A stretch of 28,055 nt of DNA. It comes from Clostridia bacterium. GTDB taxonomy: Bacteria; Bacillota; Clostridia; Oscillospirales; Acutalibacteraceae. Under the pieces are notes generated by a model. That model was not told the DNA's origin. It saw nothing but the letters and a program-made list of their open reading frames with translations, and did no database searches. Each line of letters opens with the position of its first letter. Within the stretch, counting starts at the first letter, position 1. Positions 15,616-23,247 of this stretch are shown in pieces. Position numbers and translations under genes: made by a program. The stretch is taken from NCBI GenBank assembly GCA_900768035.1, contig CAAGBH010000138.1, forward strand, positions 1 through 28,055, in the 5' to 3' direction.

Positions 15616-16398
15616 TTACATTACCTTTACATAACTGTTTTCATTTTTTTGAACGAGTTTGATTCCAAAATAAGCGAAAACTATACCAATAAGCGACCAA
15701 ATGCCTAAATATAGTAGATTAGGCATTGTACTGTAAAGCAAGACATCACGAATTGAAGTGATAAAAAGCGCCAACGGATTTATACGAATTAAGATAATAC
15801 CCAAATTACCTGTCATTTTATCTGCAAGGTTATAGAAAACACCGGTTATATAAAATAACAGTCTGAGCGCTATATTTGTGATATTTGTAAGGTCTTCGAT
15901 AAAGACACCGAAGTGCATAAATATGGTGCAGATACCAAAAGTGAAGATAAGAAAAGAAATAAGGATTGGTATTGCCCATAACAGTTGTATAGAAACTGTT
16001 ACACGGTTTATAAGCATTAAAACTATAACAATTCCAAAACTTATTGCCATTTTAAATGTGTTTACACTCAGTTTCACAAGCACAAGAATATACTTTGGAA
16101 TATATACCTTTGAAACGATGGCTTTACTGCTGCGAACAAGTTTTACGCTTATTTTAAGCATTTTATTGAAAAATTCCCACATAGTGATACCGATAAAAAT
16201 AAAGGGCGTGAGATATTCAACAGTGCCTTTAAAGAAGAATTTGAAAACAAAGGCATATATAGCCATAAAACAAACAGGCTCTAAAATCCACCAAATCCAG
16301 TTGAGATAAGAATCTGCAACTTCTGATTTTAATTCTGCACGTGAAGCATAGAAAATATAGTGGATATATTTTTTAATATCAGCAATAAATTTACGCAT
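15616..16398 (-). CDS. Polysaccharide/teichoic acid ABC exporter, permease
   Basis: A 260-residue ABC-2 type permease with about six membrane spans. The amphipathic N-terminus leads into the SYLNWIWWILEPVCFMAIYAFVF region characteristic of TagG/Wzm permeases, and GVFYNLADKM with a late RINPLALFITSIRD segment is present. It would form a dimeric channel with the ATPase encoded next to it and export a lipid-linked polymer across the membrane. Its start overlaps the end of the LicD gene by eight bases. Confidence 0.88.
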   Translation of the reverse strand: MRKFIADIKKYIHYIFYASRAELKSEVADSYLNWIWWILEPVCFMAIYAFVFKFFFKGTVEYLTPFIFIGITMWEFFNKMLKISVKLVRSSKAIVSKVYIPKYILVLVKLSVNTFKMAISFGIVIVLMLINRVTVSIQLLWAIPILISFLIFTFGICTIFMHFGVFIEDLTNITNIALRLLFYITGVFYNLADKMTGNLGIILIRINPLALFITSIRDVLLYSTMPNLLYLGIWSLIGIVFAYFGIKLVQKNENSYVKVM

Positions 16399-17302
16399 TT
16401 ACTTCTCCTAAATCAAGTTCTAAAACTGTATGGCGTTCACGCTCGTCTTCGGAAGGAATCTTCATATAGTCGCCATAAAGTCCGTTTAAATATTCCTTTG
16501 GGTTTGCCATAATCGGCAGTTGCATATCGCAAAATGCAATTCTTTGTTGCGGAAAGAATGAATTTCGACTGCAAATCTCACCAAAATAATGCTTAATACC
16601 GCTTGGTATGGTTATGTATTTAGAGTTATTATTTTTACAGCATTTAGACCATTTATCAGCGGTTTTACACCATTTATGTAAAGACATAAAACTTAAAACT
16701 TTTCCTATTGCAGACTTGATTTTAATAAGTTTTACGGACTTTTTGTTATTGCCCAAATATTCTAAAAACCGTTGTTTTTTAACCGAAACTCTGACACATG
16801 AGCAACATAAATAGAGAAAATCACAAACAAGACCGTGAATAAATCTAAACGGTGCAAAATTCGGGATATTTTCAATAGGGTAGATATCAATGAAAATTCC
16901 TGCGTGTTCGGGGTCGGTTTCAAAGAGTTCTAAATAACGGGTGCCTTTTTTGCGGATTTTAAGGAAAATCAAATCGCTTTTATCGGTGGTGCAAAAACTT
17001 TGCGCCCAATATTTATCGCCGTATTCTTTTTCTATAAGTTCTATGAGTTTATCATAGTCGGCTCTCGGCATACAAAGGTCTGCATCTTCGTCCCAAGGGA
17101 TAAAGCCTTTATGCCTTACTGCACCGAGTGCAGTACCACCCGCTAAGAAGTAGGTCAAATTATACTTTTGGCATAATGAGTCAATATCCTGTAGCATTTC
17201 CAAAAGCAAGTTTTGGATTGCCTTAATATTATTATCAGTCAAAGGATGCAGTTTATCGTTACCGATAGCCACTTTTTTAAACATAGCATTGGTTTCTAAC
17301 AA
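16391..17302 (-). CDS. LicD family phosphotransferase
   Basis: A 303-residue cytosolic nucleotidyltransferase-fold enzyme. The LicD signature is clear: YFLAGGTALGAVRHKGFIPWDEDADLCMPRADYDKL, including the paired acidic residues for metal binding. The second conserved segment HAGIFIDIYPIENIP follows. LicD proteins transfer phosphocholine or related phospho-groups from CDP-activated donors to teichoic acid or glycans. The start is probably TTG at 17302, with AAAGGA nine bases upstream; ATG at 17284 is an alternative. No licA, licB or licC genes are in the window, so the transferred group may be the CDP-polyol made by this operon rather than choline. Confidence 0.86.
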   Translation of the reverse strand: MLETNAMFKKVAIGNDKLHPLTDNNIKAIQNLLLEMLQDIDSLCQKYNLTYFLAGGTALGAVRHKGFIPWDEDADLCMPRADYDKLIELIEKEYGDKYWAQSFCTTDKSDLIFLKIRKKGTRYLELFETDPEHAGIFIDIYPIENIPNFAPFRFIHGLVCDFLYLCCSCVRVSVKKQRFLEYLGNNKKSVKLIKIKSAIGKVLSFMSLHKWCKTADKWSKCCKNNNSKYITIPSGIKHYFGEICSRNSFFPQQRIAFCDMQLPIMANPKEYLNGLYGDYMKIPSEDERERHTVLELDLGEVNA

Positions 17303-17323
17303 ATAAACACATCCTTTCAAATT

Positions 17324-18433
17324 TTATTTCACTAATGCTAATTTATTAAAGGTATTTATAACCTTCGGGGTAGAGATTCTGATAAGTTTTGCAAATATCA
17401 TAACAATAATTGTGGTTATTGCGGTGCATATTAAATAAGTTATCATTTTATCATTAACTGTGAAGTGCTTTGGGAAAATGTATTTAAGATTCATAGCATA
17501 AAAAATATGAGAAAGGTATATCGGCAAACTCAGTTTTCCTAAAAATTCCATAAATACATTCTGATAAATCGGTGTGTCAATACATTGTTTACTAAAAGCC
17601 AATATAACACCGACACACATAACAGCAAGGAAAAAGAAGTCCATTGAGAAATAATCTTTAGGTTTACACATATACCATATAATTAATAGCCAGCAAGCCC
17701 ATTTAACGATAGTCAAAAACGCTTTGACAAACCATCTGAAACGGAACTTTTTAAGCCATTGCACTGCAAAATAACATTCAGCACCTAAGCATAGTTCTGC
17801 AACAGCACGGATATTTCCTTTAAAAGTGAAGTTTTCAACCCATTGATGAGGGCTTCTTAGGTGAGTGAAGTTTTGCTGCAAATAACCTAAAAGCAATATA
17901 GCGCCCAAGGGTAAAAGCAACCATTTTGCCAAGTTTGGAAACTTGCGGATAAGGGGATATAGAATAATCATTGCTAAAAGCATTGACTGAATATACCACA
18001 ATGCGCCGTTGATACTGTTGTTTCCAAGACCTGTGCGCTCTAAAAGGGTTATTTCAAAAAAGGAATTTGAAATGAGTTTCAAAATTTCAAGTCGGTTAAG
18101 ATTTCTTACAATTACAATGAACACAAAACCGATTACAGAGGATACTGCTAATTCGGGAAAGAAAGTACGGATTTTTTTGAAAATGAAGCATACCGTTTCT
18201 TTGCCGATATTATTAATCGGGGTTGAATTTTTGCTCAATTTTTCAAGCGTAGCCATCATAAGAAAACCTGAAACTAAGAAGAAAAATTCCACACCGAATG
18301 CACCGCCCGGTGCAACAATTGACTTATTATCCTCAAATAAATAAAGAGAATGAAGCAACATAACGAATATGGCAAAAATAAATCGAAAAAGTTCAATTTC
18401 ACCGACCTTTTTGCCGTTAGTCAAAAAACGCAT
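17324..18433 (-). CDS. Acyltransferase 3 family membrane protein (O-acetyltransferase-like)
   Basis: A 369-residue polytopic protein with about ten membrane spans. The conserved N-terminal pattern ELFRFIFAIFVMLLHSLYLF provides the family histidine, followed by GVEFFFLVSGFLM. The family (OafA/NodX/WecH type) adds acetyl or other acyl groups to surface glycans across the membrane. The gene sits five bases after the SDR stop in the envelope operon, so its likely target is the polymer made here. There is no C-terminal SGNH domain. Confidence 0.87.
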   Translation of the reverse strand: MRFLTNGKKVGEIELFRFIFAIFVMLLHSLYLFEDNKSIVAPGGAFGVEFFFLVSGFLMMATLEKLSKNSTPINNIGKETVCFIFKKIRTFFPELAVSSVIGFVFIVIVRNLNRLEILKLISNSFFEITLLERTGLGNNSINGALWYIQSMLLAMIILYPLIRKFPNLAKWLLLPLGAILLLGYLQQNFTHLRSPHQWVENFTFKGNIRAVAELCLGAECYFAVQWLKKFRFRWFVKAFLTIVKWACWLLIIWYMCKPKDYFSMDFFFLAVMCVGVILAFSKQCIDTPIYQNVFMEFLGKLSLPIYLSHIFYAMNLKYIFPKHFTVNDKMITYLICTAITTIIVMIFAKLIRISTPKVINTFNKLALVK

Positions 18434-18438
18434 AAAAT

Positions 18439-19485
18439 TTATTCGCCTCTTAAAATTTTTATTGTGTTTAAAAAGCCTTTTTTTGCATCAAACTGACCTT
18501 GCCAGCCGAGTGCCTCCAACTTTGTGCTATCTAAACTTGAGTTATCCATTGGGTTGAATGCAGTCTTTTCTGCATCGGTGGGGATATCCATTATAAGTTT
18601 CACACCTGAACATTCTGCAATTATTTCAGACATCTGGCGTATGGTTATAACTGAGTTTTTATTTGAAATATTATAGGCTTGTTGGTTTTCGCCCCTTGTT
18701 AATACGCAAAGGGTAGCAGTAGCGCAGTCTATACAATGACAGTAAGAACGAATTTGCGTTCCTGCGCTTTTCATAACAATATCCTGACCGTTTGCTGCCT
18801 GTTTTGCAAAGGCGGAAGAAACACGGTTATCGCTGTCTTGAGCGGTAGGTCCGTAAACATGACCTGGGCGGACGATAGAAACATCAATTCCGTATTGATT
18901 AGAATAACTGATACAAAGAGTTTCAGCCGCACGCTTTCCAATGGGGTATGCAGAACGGGGAGAGAGGATATCAGCAGAACCGTATTCATCTTCTTTAAGC
19001 GGATTGCCGTGAGCGAGTTTACCGTAAACCTCACTTGAAGAAATGTAAATGAATTTTTCCAAATTTCCGTTTTTAACGGCATAGCGCATCAGATTATTGA
19101 TACCGATGACATTTGCTAACATAGTGTCAACAGGTTCAGATACATATTTATCAGGGCTTGCATTACTTGCACCGTGAATAATATAATCAACCGAAAAATC
19201 AAATTCGATTTCTTTAGTTGCATCGTAAGCGACAAAAACTACACCGTCTTTTTCGGTATCAGGGAAACGGTTTTTAAGTTTTTCTATGTTTCTGCCTGCA
19301 AGATAAATTGTTATATTTGTTTTATATTCTCGGTTGCAGAAAATCAGTAGGTCAGCAATGGCAGAACAAATAAGTCCCGAAGCGCCTGTGATTAAGATTT
19401 TTTTACCGAAAAGGCGACCTTGGTCTAAAAGACCAAGAGCGCCTTTGATATCATTAACATAGGTAGAACTGTTTAAAATTACCAT
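18439..19485 (-). CDS. NAD-dependent epimerase/dehydratase (extended SDR)
   Basis: A 348-residue extended short-chain dehydrogenase. The N-terminal Rossmann motif is KILITGASGLICSAIADLL, in which Cys takes the place of the third Gly of GxxGxxG. The catalytic YxxxK is in SAYPIGKRAAE, with an upstream ISSSEVYG Ser and IVRPGHVYGP. Such enzymes act on nucleotide-linked sugars. Its place after a TarI-like cytidylyltransferase, where TarJ would stand in ribitol pathways, suggests it reduces or modifies the sugar of a CDP or phosphate donor. A GGAGAG site supports the ATG. The substrate is not determined. Confidence 0.85.
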   Translation of the reverse strand: MVILNSSTYVNDIKGALGLLDQGRLFGKKILITGASGLICSAIADLLIFCNREYKTNITIYLAGRNIEKLKNRFPDTEKDGVVFVAYDATKEIEFDFSVDYIIHGASNASPDKYVSEPVDTMLANVIGINNLMRYAVKNGNLEKFIYISSSEVYGKLAHGNPLKEDEYGSADILSPRSAYPIGKRAAETLCISYSNQYGIDVSIVRPGHVYGPTAQDSDNRVSSAFAKQAANGQDIVMKSAGTQIRSYCHCIDCATATLCVLTRGENQQAYNISNKNSVITIRQMSEIIAECSGVKLIMDIPTDAEKTAFNPMDNSSLDSTKLEALGWQGQFDAKKGFLNTIKILRGE

Positions 19486-19497
19486 AAAAACTCTCCG

Positions 19498-20208
19498 TTA
19501 TTTTAACCATTCATTCTTTTCAGCAATTAAGAAAGCATTGAAAATTTCAAGGTCGTCACGGGTGGTTAATTTGAAATTCTTTTCACTGCCTCTTGAGAAG
19601 TATACTCTTTCACCCAAAGCGTGCATCAAAGTACAACTTGCAGCGGTGTTGGTAATACCCTTCTTTTCGGCCTCAGCGTGTGCCCATAAAAGTTTTTCAA
19701 GGGTATATGTATGAGGAGTTTGAGTTCTCATTAAGGCTTCACGTGGAATCGAAATATCGGAATCAATTCCGTTTTCACTTTTGAAAATCGCCTCTGTGCA
19801 GGGGATAACAGCAACGGCAGAACCGTGTTTCTTAAACACTGCAAGGCTATCTGATATGATATTGTTATCAATCATAGGACGGTTACCGTCATGCACCATA
19901 ACAACAGTATCTTTAGGACATTCTTCAGAAATTTTCACAAGACCGTTATAGATAGATTCCTGGCCTGTTTCACCGCCGGCAACAATCCATTTAAGTTTGG
20001 TGATTCCAAATTGATGAGCGTACGCTTCAATAAAGCCAAACCAGTTTGGGAGTGTTACTAAAACGATGGCGTCAATAAGCGGATTGTTTTGAAATCTTTC
20101 CAAAGTGTAGATAATAAGCGGTTTGTCCTTAACGTGTAAGAACTGTTTTGGAATATCTTGGCCCATACGGGTACCCTGTCCTGAAGCGGTAAGCAAAGCA
20201 ACTGTCAT
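19498..20208 (-). CDS. IspD/TarI-type cytidylyltransferase
   Basis: A 236-residue nucleotidyltransferase. The CTP-binding loop LTASGQGTRMGQDIPKQF spans residues 6-23, followed by VAGGETGQESIYNGL and VMVHDGNRPMID. The family covers IspD (isoprenoid MEP pathway) and TarI (CDP-ribitol synthesis). The operon has only envelope genes, so a CTP:polyol-phosphate role is much more likely than isoprenoid synthesis. An AAAGGGG site precedes the ATG, and the gene starts two bases after the phosphotransferase stop. Confidence 0.85.
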   Translation of the reverse strand: MTVALLTASGQGTRMGQDIPKQFLHVKDKPLIIYTLERFQNNPLIDAIVLVTLPNWFGFIEAYAHQFGITKLKWIVAGGETGQESIYNGLVKISEECPKDTVVMVHDGNRPMIDNNIISDSLAVFKKHGSAVAVIPCTEAIFKSENGIDSDISIPREALMRTQTPHTYTLEKLLWAHAEAEKKGITNTAASCTLMHALGERVYFSRGSEKNFKLTTRDDLEIFNAFLIAEKNEWLK

Positions 20209-20210
20209 AA

Positions 20211-21458
20211 TTATACCCCTTTCATAATTGAAGAAATTGCATCTGCAATTCTTTCACTTGCATGTCCGTCGTCGATACAGCCTTTATCTTTAAGGAACTC
20301 GTCGCAGGCGGGCACAAATTTTTCATTGTCAAAATTCAATATATTTTCAATTAACTGTTTATTATTAATTGCAAGCGGATATGGCATAGTATCGAGAGGG
20401 TAGAAGAAGTTTCTGTCCTTTTTCTCATACTGTTTCATATCGGTTGCAAATAAAAATCCGGGACGGCGTGTAAGCATATAATCGCAAATCCAACTTGAAT
20501 AGTCGGTAATACCCACATCAGTACAGGTTAGAAGTTCATAAATATCAGGGTAATCGCTTGCGTTGATAACGCCCCTTGAATAGTTGTAATTTTTGATTTT
20601 CTTAAGAAGTCTGAAATGGAAGCGGGTGAAGATTACCCAATTGCCGCCAAATCTTGTCTCCAACGCATTAAGCAACTCTTTGTAATTTATTTGATAAGGG
20701 CGCATATCTCCGTCATCACGGAAAGTTGGAGCGTAAAGACAAATTTTAGTATCGGGGTCAAGCCCGAATTCCTTATATACTTTTTCTTTTATTTGTGCAA
20801 GTCTTTCGGTATCTTTTTCGCAAAGTATATCGTTTCTTGCGTGACCGTACTGCCAGATAGGAGTTTTCTTCCAGAAGTCCTCACGGTAAACATCGTCTTC
20901 AAAAGTGCTGTTTGAAATTATGTAGTCGGTCATTCTGCCTTCCTGATAAGCGGTAGCAACCCAACGCTTGTCCTTATTAGTTGAGGCAGAGAATTTTTTA
21001 ATACCCAAAGAGCCGTGCCAAGTTTCAATCAAAATTTGGTCTTTTTTCTTTTTATAACCTAAAAATGCAGTGCTAACGCCGTTATCAATAATAATTTTCG
21101 CACTTGAAAGCTGACGGTAAAAATCTAATGATTGGCGCTCGGTTAAAATCAATTCTTTTGGGAATTGGTCAATTGGAACATCTTTCCTTGCAGCCCATAC
21201 TAATTTATAGGGAAGTTTTCTTTTGATAATTTCTTGCGCAATCCATTTTGCATTACAGTCATACTCACCTCTGAAAGTGATAAAAATTATTTTATCGTTT
21301 TCAACAGGGATTTTTCTTGAAAGAAAATAAATGCTGGGGATAGAAACTAACAAATCAAAACCTTTACGTAATTTTATAAAAAATTTTTTAATTGCTTTAT
21401 TTATTGATAAGAACAAATGGCCTTCAACCATTGCTCCGAAAATTTTTTGGAAAATCAT
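20211..21458 (-). CDS. CDP-glycerol/CDP-polyol phosphotransferase (TagF/TarL-like)
   Basis: A 415-residue peripheral membrane enzyme of the Glyphos_transf family, which polymerises glycerol- or ribitol-phosphate from the CDP donor for teichoic acids. Key motifs are ETWHGSLGIKKF with the catalytic His, LYAPTFRDDG, FTRFHF and VGITDYSSWICDY, then RPGFLF and FFYPLDTMPYP. The basic, amphipathic N-terminus (KAIKKFFIKLRKGFDLL) should bind the membrane. It is the first gene of the operon and has AAGGAG at 21474-21469. Glycerol versus ribitol or another polyol cannot be decided from sequence alone. Confidence 0.88.
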   Translation of the reverse strand: MIFQKIFGAMVEGHLFLSINKAIKKFFIKLRKGFDLLVSIPSIYFLSRKIPVENDKIIFITFRGEYDCNAKWIAQEIIKRKLPYKLVWAARKDVPIDQFPKELILTERQSLDFYRQLSSAKIIIDNGVSTAFLGYKKKKDQILIETWHGSLGIKKFSASTNKDKRWVATAYQEGRMTDYIISNSTFEDDVYREDFWKKTPIWQYGHARNDILCEKDTERLAQIKEKVYKEFGLDPDTKICLYAPTFRDDGDMRPYQINYKELLNALETRFGGNWVIFTRFHFRLLKKIKNYNYSRGVINASDYPDIYELLTCTDVGITDYSSWICDYMLTRRPGFLFATDMKQYEKKDRNFFYPLDTMPYPLAINNKQLIENILNFDNEKFVPACDEFLKDKGCIDDGHASERIADAISSIMKGV

Positions 21459-21494
21459 TAAAAAAGAACTCCTTAAAATTTTTGAAATTATGTT

Positions 21495-21552
21495 ATGTGT
21501 TTAACACATTATATAACACATACATTATAGCATAGTATATATGTGTTTTCAA
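21495..21552 (-). promoter_or_regulatory. Strong promoter of the envelope operon with ATGTGTT repeats
   Basis: On the minus strand, TTGAAA (21552-21547), 17 bases, TATAAT (21529-21524), with TGC before the -10 box (extended -10). The heptamer ATGTGTT occurs on the plus strand at 21495-21501 and 21541-21547, and as its complement AACACAT at 21503-21509 and 21515-21521. The first pair forms a 15-base palindrome centred at 21502, in the leader. The last copy lies in the promoter spacer. The layout suits a repressor, though no regulator gene is nearby. Confidence 0.7.
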
Positions 21553-21559
21553 GTTAAAT

Positions 21560-22261
21560 TTATTCCATAGCTCCAGCCATAATTTCCTTAATAACTTCAC
21601 TTGCAATAATAAGTCCCATAGCCGAAGGAACAAAGGAAATACTCGCTGGTGTACGGGTAGGGGTATCGGTATTTTTAATGGGATTTTCCTTAGAATAAAC
21701 AACCTTTAATTTTTTGATTTTATGCTTTTTCAATTCATATCTCATAACTTTTGCTAACGGGCATACAGAGGTTTTAAAAATATCTGTAACTTCAAAATCC
21801 AAAGGATTTAATTTATTTCCTGCTCCCATTGCTGAAATTATAGGGGTGCCTGTTTCGTTTGCCTGTAAAACCAGTTGTATTTTGCCTGTTACGTTATCAA
21901 TAGCATCAACTATAAAGTCATATTTTTTAAAATCAAACTGATTTGCAGTTTCGGGCAGATATAAAATATTGAAAGCATTAATTTCGGCATTTGGGTTAAT
22001 GTCTAAAACTCTTTCTTTCATAACATCAACCTTTAGTCTGCCAACAGTAGAGTGTGTGGCAATGATTTGTCGGTTTATATTAGAAATTGAAACAGTATCG
22101 TTATCAATAATATCAATTTTTCCGACACCTGCACGCACAAGCGCTTCAACAACATAACCGCCTACACCGCCGATACCGAAAACGGCTATATGTGAGTTTT
22201 TAAGTTTTTCAAGATTTTGACTGCCTATTAAACTTTCGGTGCGTGAAAATTGTTCTTTCAT
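21560..22261 (-). CDS. tcdA: tRNA threonylcarbamoyladenosine dehydratase TcdA (ThiF/E1-like)
   Basis: A 233-residue E1-like enzyme that cyclises t6A37 in tRNA to ct6A in an ATP-dependent reaction. The opening RTESLIGSQNLEKLKNSHIAVFGIGGVGGYVVEALVRAGVG, the IDNDTVSISNINRQ motif and VDAIDNVTGK are family-typical, and the ATP-binding glycine loop is intact. The C-terminus contains the TPTRTPASISFVPSAMGLIIASEVIKEI segment that separates TcdA from ThiF and MoeB. AAAGGA precedes the ATG. It is a single gene divergent from spo0A. Confidence 0.9.
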   Translation of the reverse strand: MKEQFSRTESLIGSQNLEKLKNSHIAVFGIGGVGGYVVEALVRAGVGKIDIIDNDTVSISNINRQIIATHSTVGRLKVDVMKERVLDINPNAEINAFNILYLPETANQFDFKKYDFIVDAIDNVTGKIQLVLQANETGTPIISAMGAGNKLNPLDFEVTDIFKTSVCPLAKVMRYELKKHKIKKLKVVYSKENPIKNTDTPTRTPASISFVPSAMGLIIASEVIKEIMAGAME

Positions 22262-22292
22262 AATTCATTTTCCTTTTATTAAAATCAATATA

Positions 22293-22321
22293 ATTTTATA
22301 TTCTTGAGGTTTTTTTGTCAA
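22293..22321 (-). promoter_or_regulatory. SigA-type promoter of tcdA
   Basis: On the minus strand, a consensus TTGACA (22321-22316), 17 bases, TAAAAT (22298-22293), 32 bases upstream of the tcdA start. A second TTGACA occurs at 22334-22329. Confidence 0.65.
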
Positions 22322-22399
22322 GAAACATTGTCAAAAAACGATGTAAAGGCGGGAAAATTGAAATTTTATGTAAAAAAAGCGCTTTTTTTCCTTTTTTGC

Positions 22400-22428
22400 T
22401 TGCAATTTGCAGAATTGTATGGTAATAT
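22400..22428 (+). promoter_or_regulatory. SigA-type promoter of spo0A
   Basis: TTGCAA (22400-22405), 17 bases, TAATAT (22423-22428), with TGG before the -10 box (extended -10). It is 33 bases upstream of the spo0A start, which has GGAGG at 22448-22452. I see no convincing SigH -35 box, although a GAATT at 22412-22416 would fit a SigH -10. Confidence 0.6.
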
Positions 22429-22461
22429 ATGTAAAAAATAAATCGACGGAGGTAAAAATTT

Positions 22462-23238
22462 ATGGAAAAGAATCTGAAAATAATTATTGCTGACGACTCA
22501 ACCGAGTTTTCAAAGAACTGTGCTAAAATACTTAAAAGTTACGGTATGGATGTCATATTAACCGAGAAAGACGGGTTAAATGTTATTTCAAAGGTCAAAT
22601 CAGAAAAGGCAGATGTTTTGTTAGCGGAAGTGTTTATGCCGAATCTTGATATATTAGGATTTTTAGAAAATCTCAACAAAATGGATGCAAAATTGCGTCC
22701 TATGGTTATGGTAATGTCAAGTTTTGCCAATCCTCGCTTAGAAAAAGAAATTTTAGAGGCGGGCGCTAGTTATTATTTCTTAAAGCCGTTTGATATAAAT
22801 ACTATGGCTGAAAGAATAATTAAACTTTCGGGTTGGCGCAACGAGACATCACCGATTGTTGTTAATAATAATTGTGTTACCGACACAGAACTTGAAGTTA
22901 TGGTTACTGATATTATTCACCAGATTGGTGTTCCTGCCCACATAAAAGGTTATCACTATCTGCGTGAGGCGATTATACTGTCTATCAAAAACAGCGAGAT
23001 TATAAATTCTGTAACTAAATTGCTTTATCCAACAGTTGCTAAAAATCACGCTACAACTTCTTCCCGAGTTGAAAGAGCAATCCGTCACGCTATTGAGGTT
23101 GCTTGGGACAGGGGAGATATTGATGTTTTAAATTCATATTTTGGGTATACAATTCAAAACGACAGAGGAAAGCCCACCAACAGTGAGTTTATAGCAATGA
23201 TTAGTGATAAATTGAGACTAAAATTAAAGATTGGATAA
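22462..23238 (+). CDS. spo0A: Sporulation transcription factor Spo0A with Glu at the phosphorylation position
   Basis: A 258-residue response regulator, the master switch of sporulation. The receiver domain (about 1-120) has the acidic pair Asp11-Asp12, Ser86 at the switch Thr/Ser position and Lys108 in LKPFD. The phosphorylated Asp expected at residue 56 (normally in an LLDIxMP context) is Glu56, codon GAA at 22627-22629, in VLLAEVFMPNLD; the Gly usually following LD is Ile64. The C-terminal DNA-binding domain is intact and highly conserved (HQIGVPAHIKGYHYLREAI, LYPTVAKNHATTSSRVERAIRHAIEVAWDRG, and GYTIQNDRGKPTNSEFIAM). It is therefore Spo0A by its output domain, but phosphorelay control may be altered. 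Its last 15 bases overlap the convergent oxidoreductase gene. Confidence 0.95.
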   Translation: MEKNLKIIIADDSTEFSKNCAKILKSYGMDVILTEKDGLNVISKVKSEKADVLLAEVFMPNLDILGFLENLNKMDAKLRPMVMVMSSFANPRLEKEILEAGASYYFLKPFDINTMAERIIKLSGWRNETSPIVVNNNCVTDTELEVMVTDIIHQIGVPAHIKGYHYLREAIILSIKNSEIINSVTKLLYPTVAKNHATTSSRVERAIRHAIEVAWDRGDIDVLNSYFGYTIQNDRGKPTNSEFIAMISDKLRLKLKIG

Positions 23239-23247
23239 ATCTTTAAT
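23223..23247. repeat. Inverted repeat over the convergent spo0A / oxidoreductase stops
   Basis: A perfect 10-base stem, attaaagatt (23223-23232) with aatctttaat (23238-23247), has a 5-base loop. It contains both stop codons. There is no T-run beyond the stem on either strand, so it is at best a weak terminator; it may protect both mRNA ends. Confidence 0.6.

Noticed and set aside
19498..20208. IspD of the isoprenoid MEP pathway
   Set aside because: The fold is shared, but every neighbour is an envelope polymer gene, so a TarI-like role is favoured. It is not excluded.
22408..22416. SigH promoter of spo0A
   Set aside because: A GAATT-type -10 is present but no AGGA-type -35 lies at the right distance.
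22627..22629. Glu56 in Spo0A as sign of a pseudogene
   Set aside because: The reading frame is complete, the other receiver residues and the whole DNA-binding domain are conserved, and a promoter and ribosome binding site are present.
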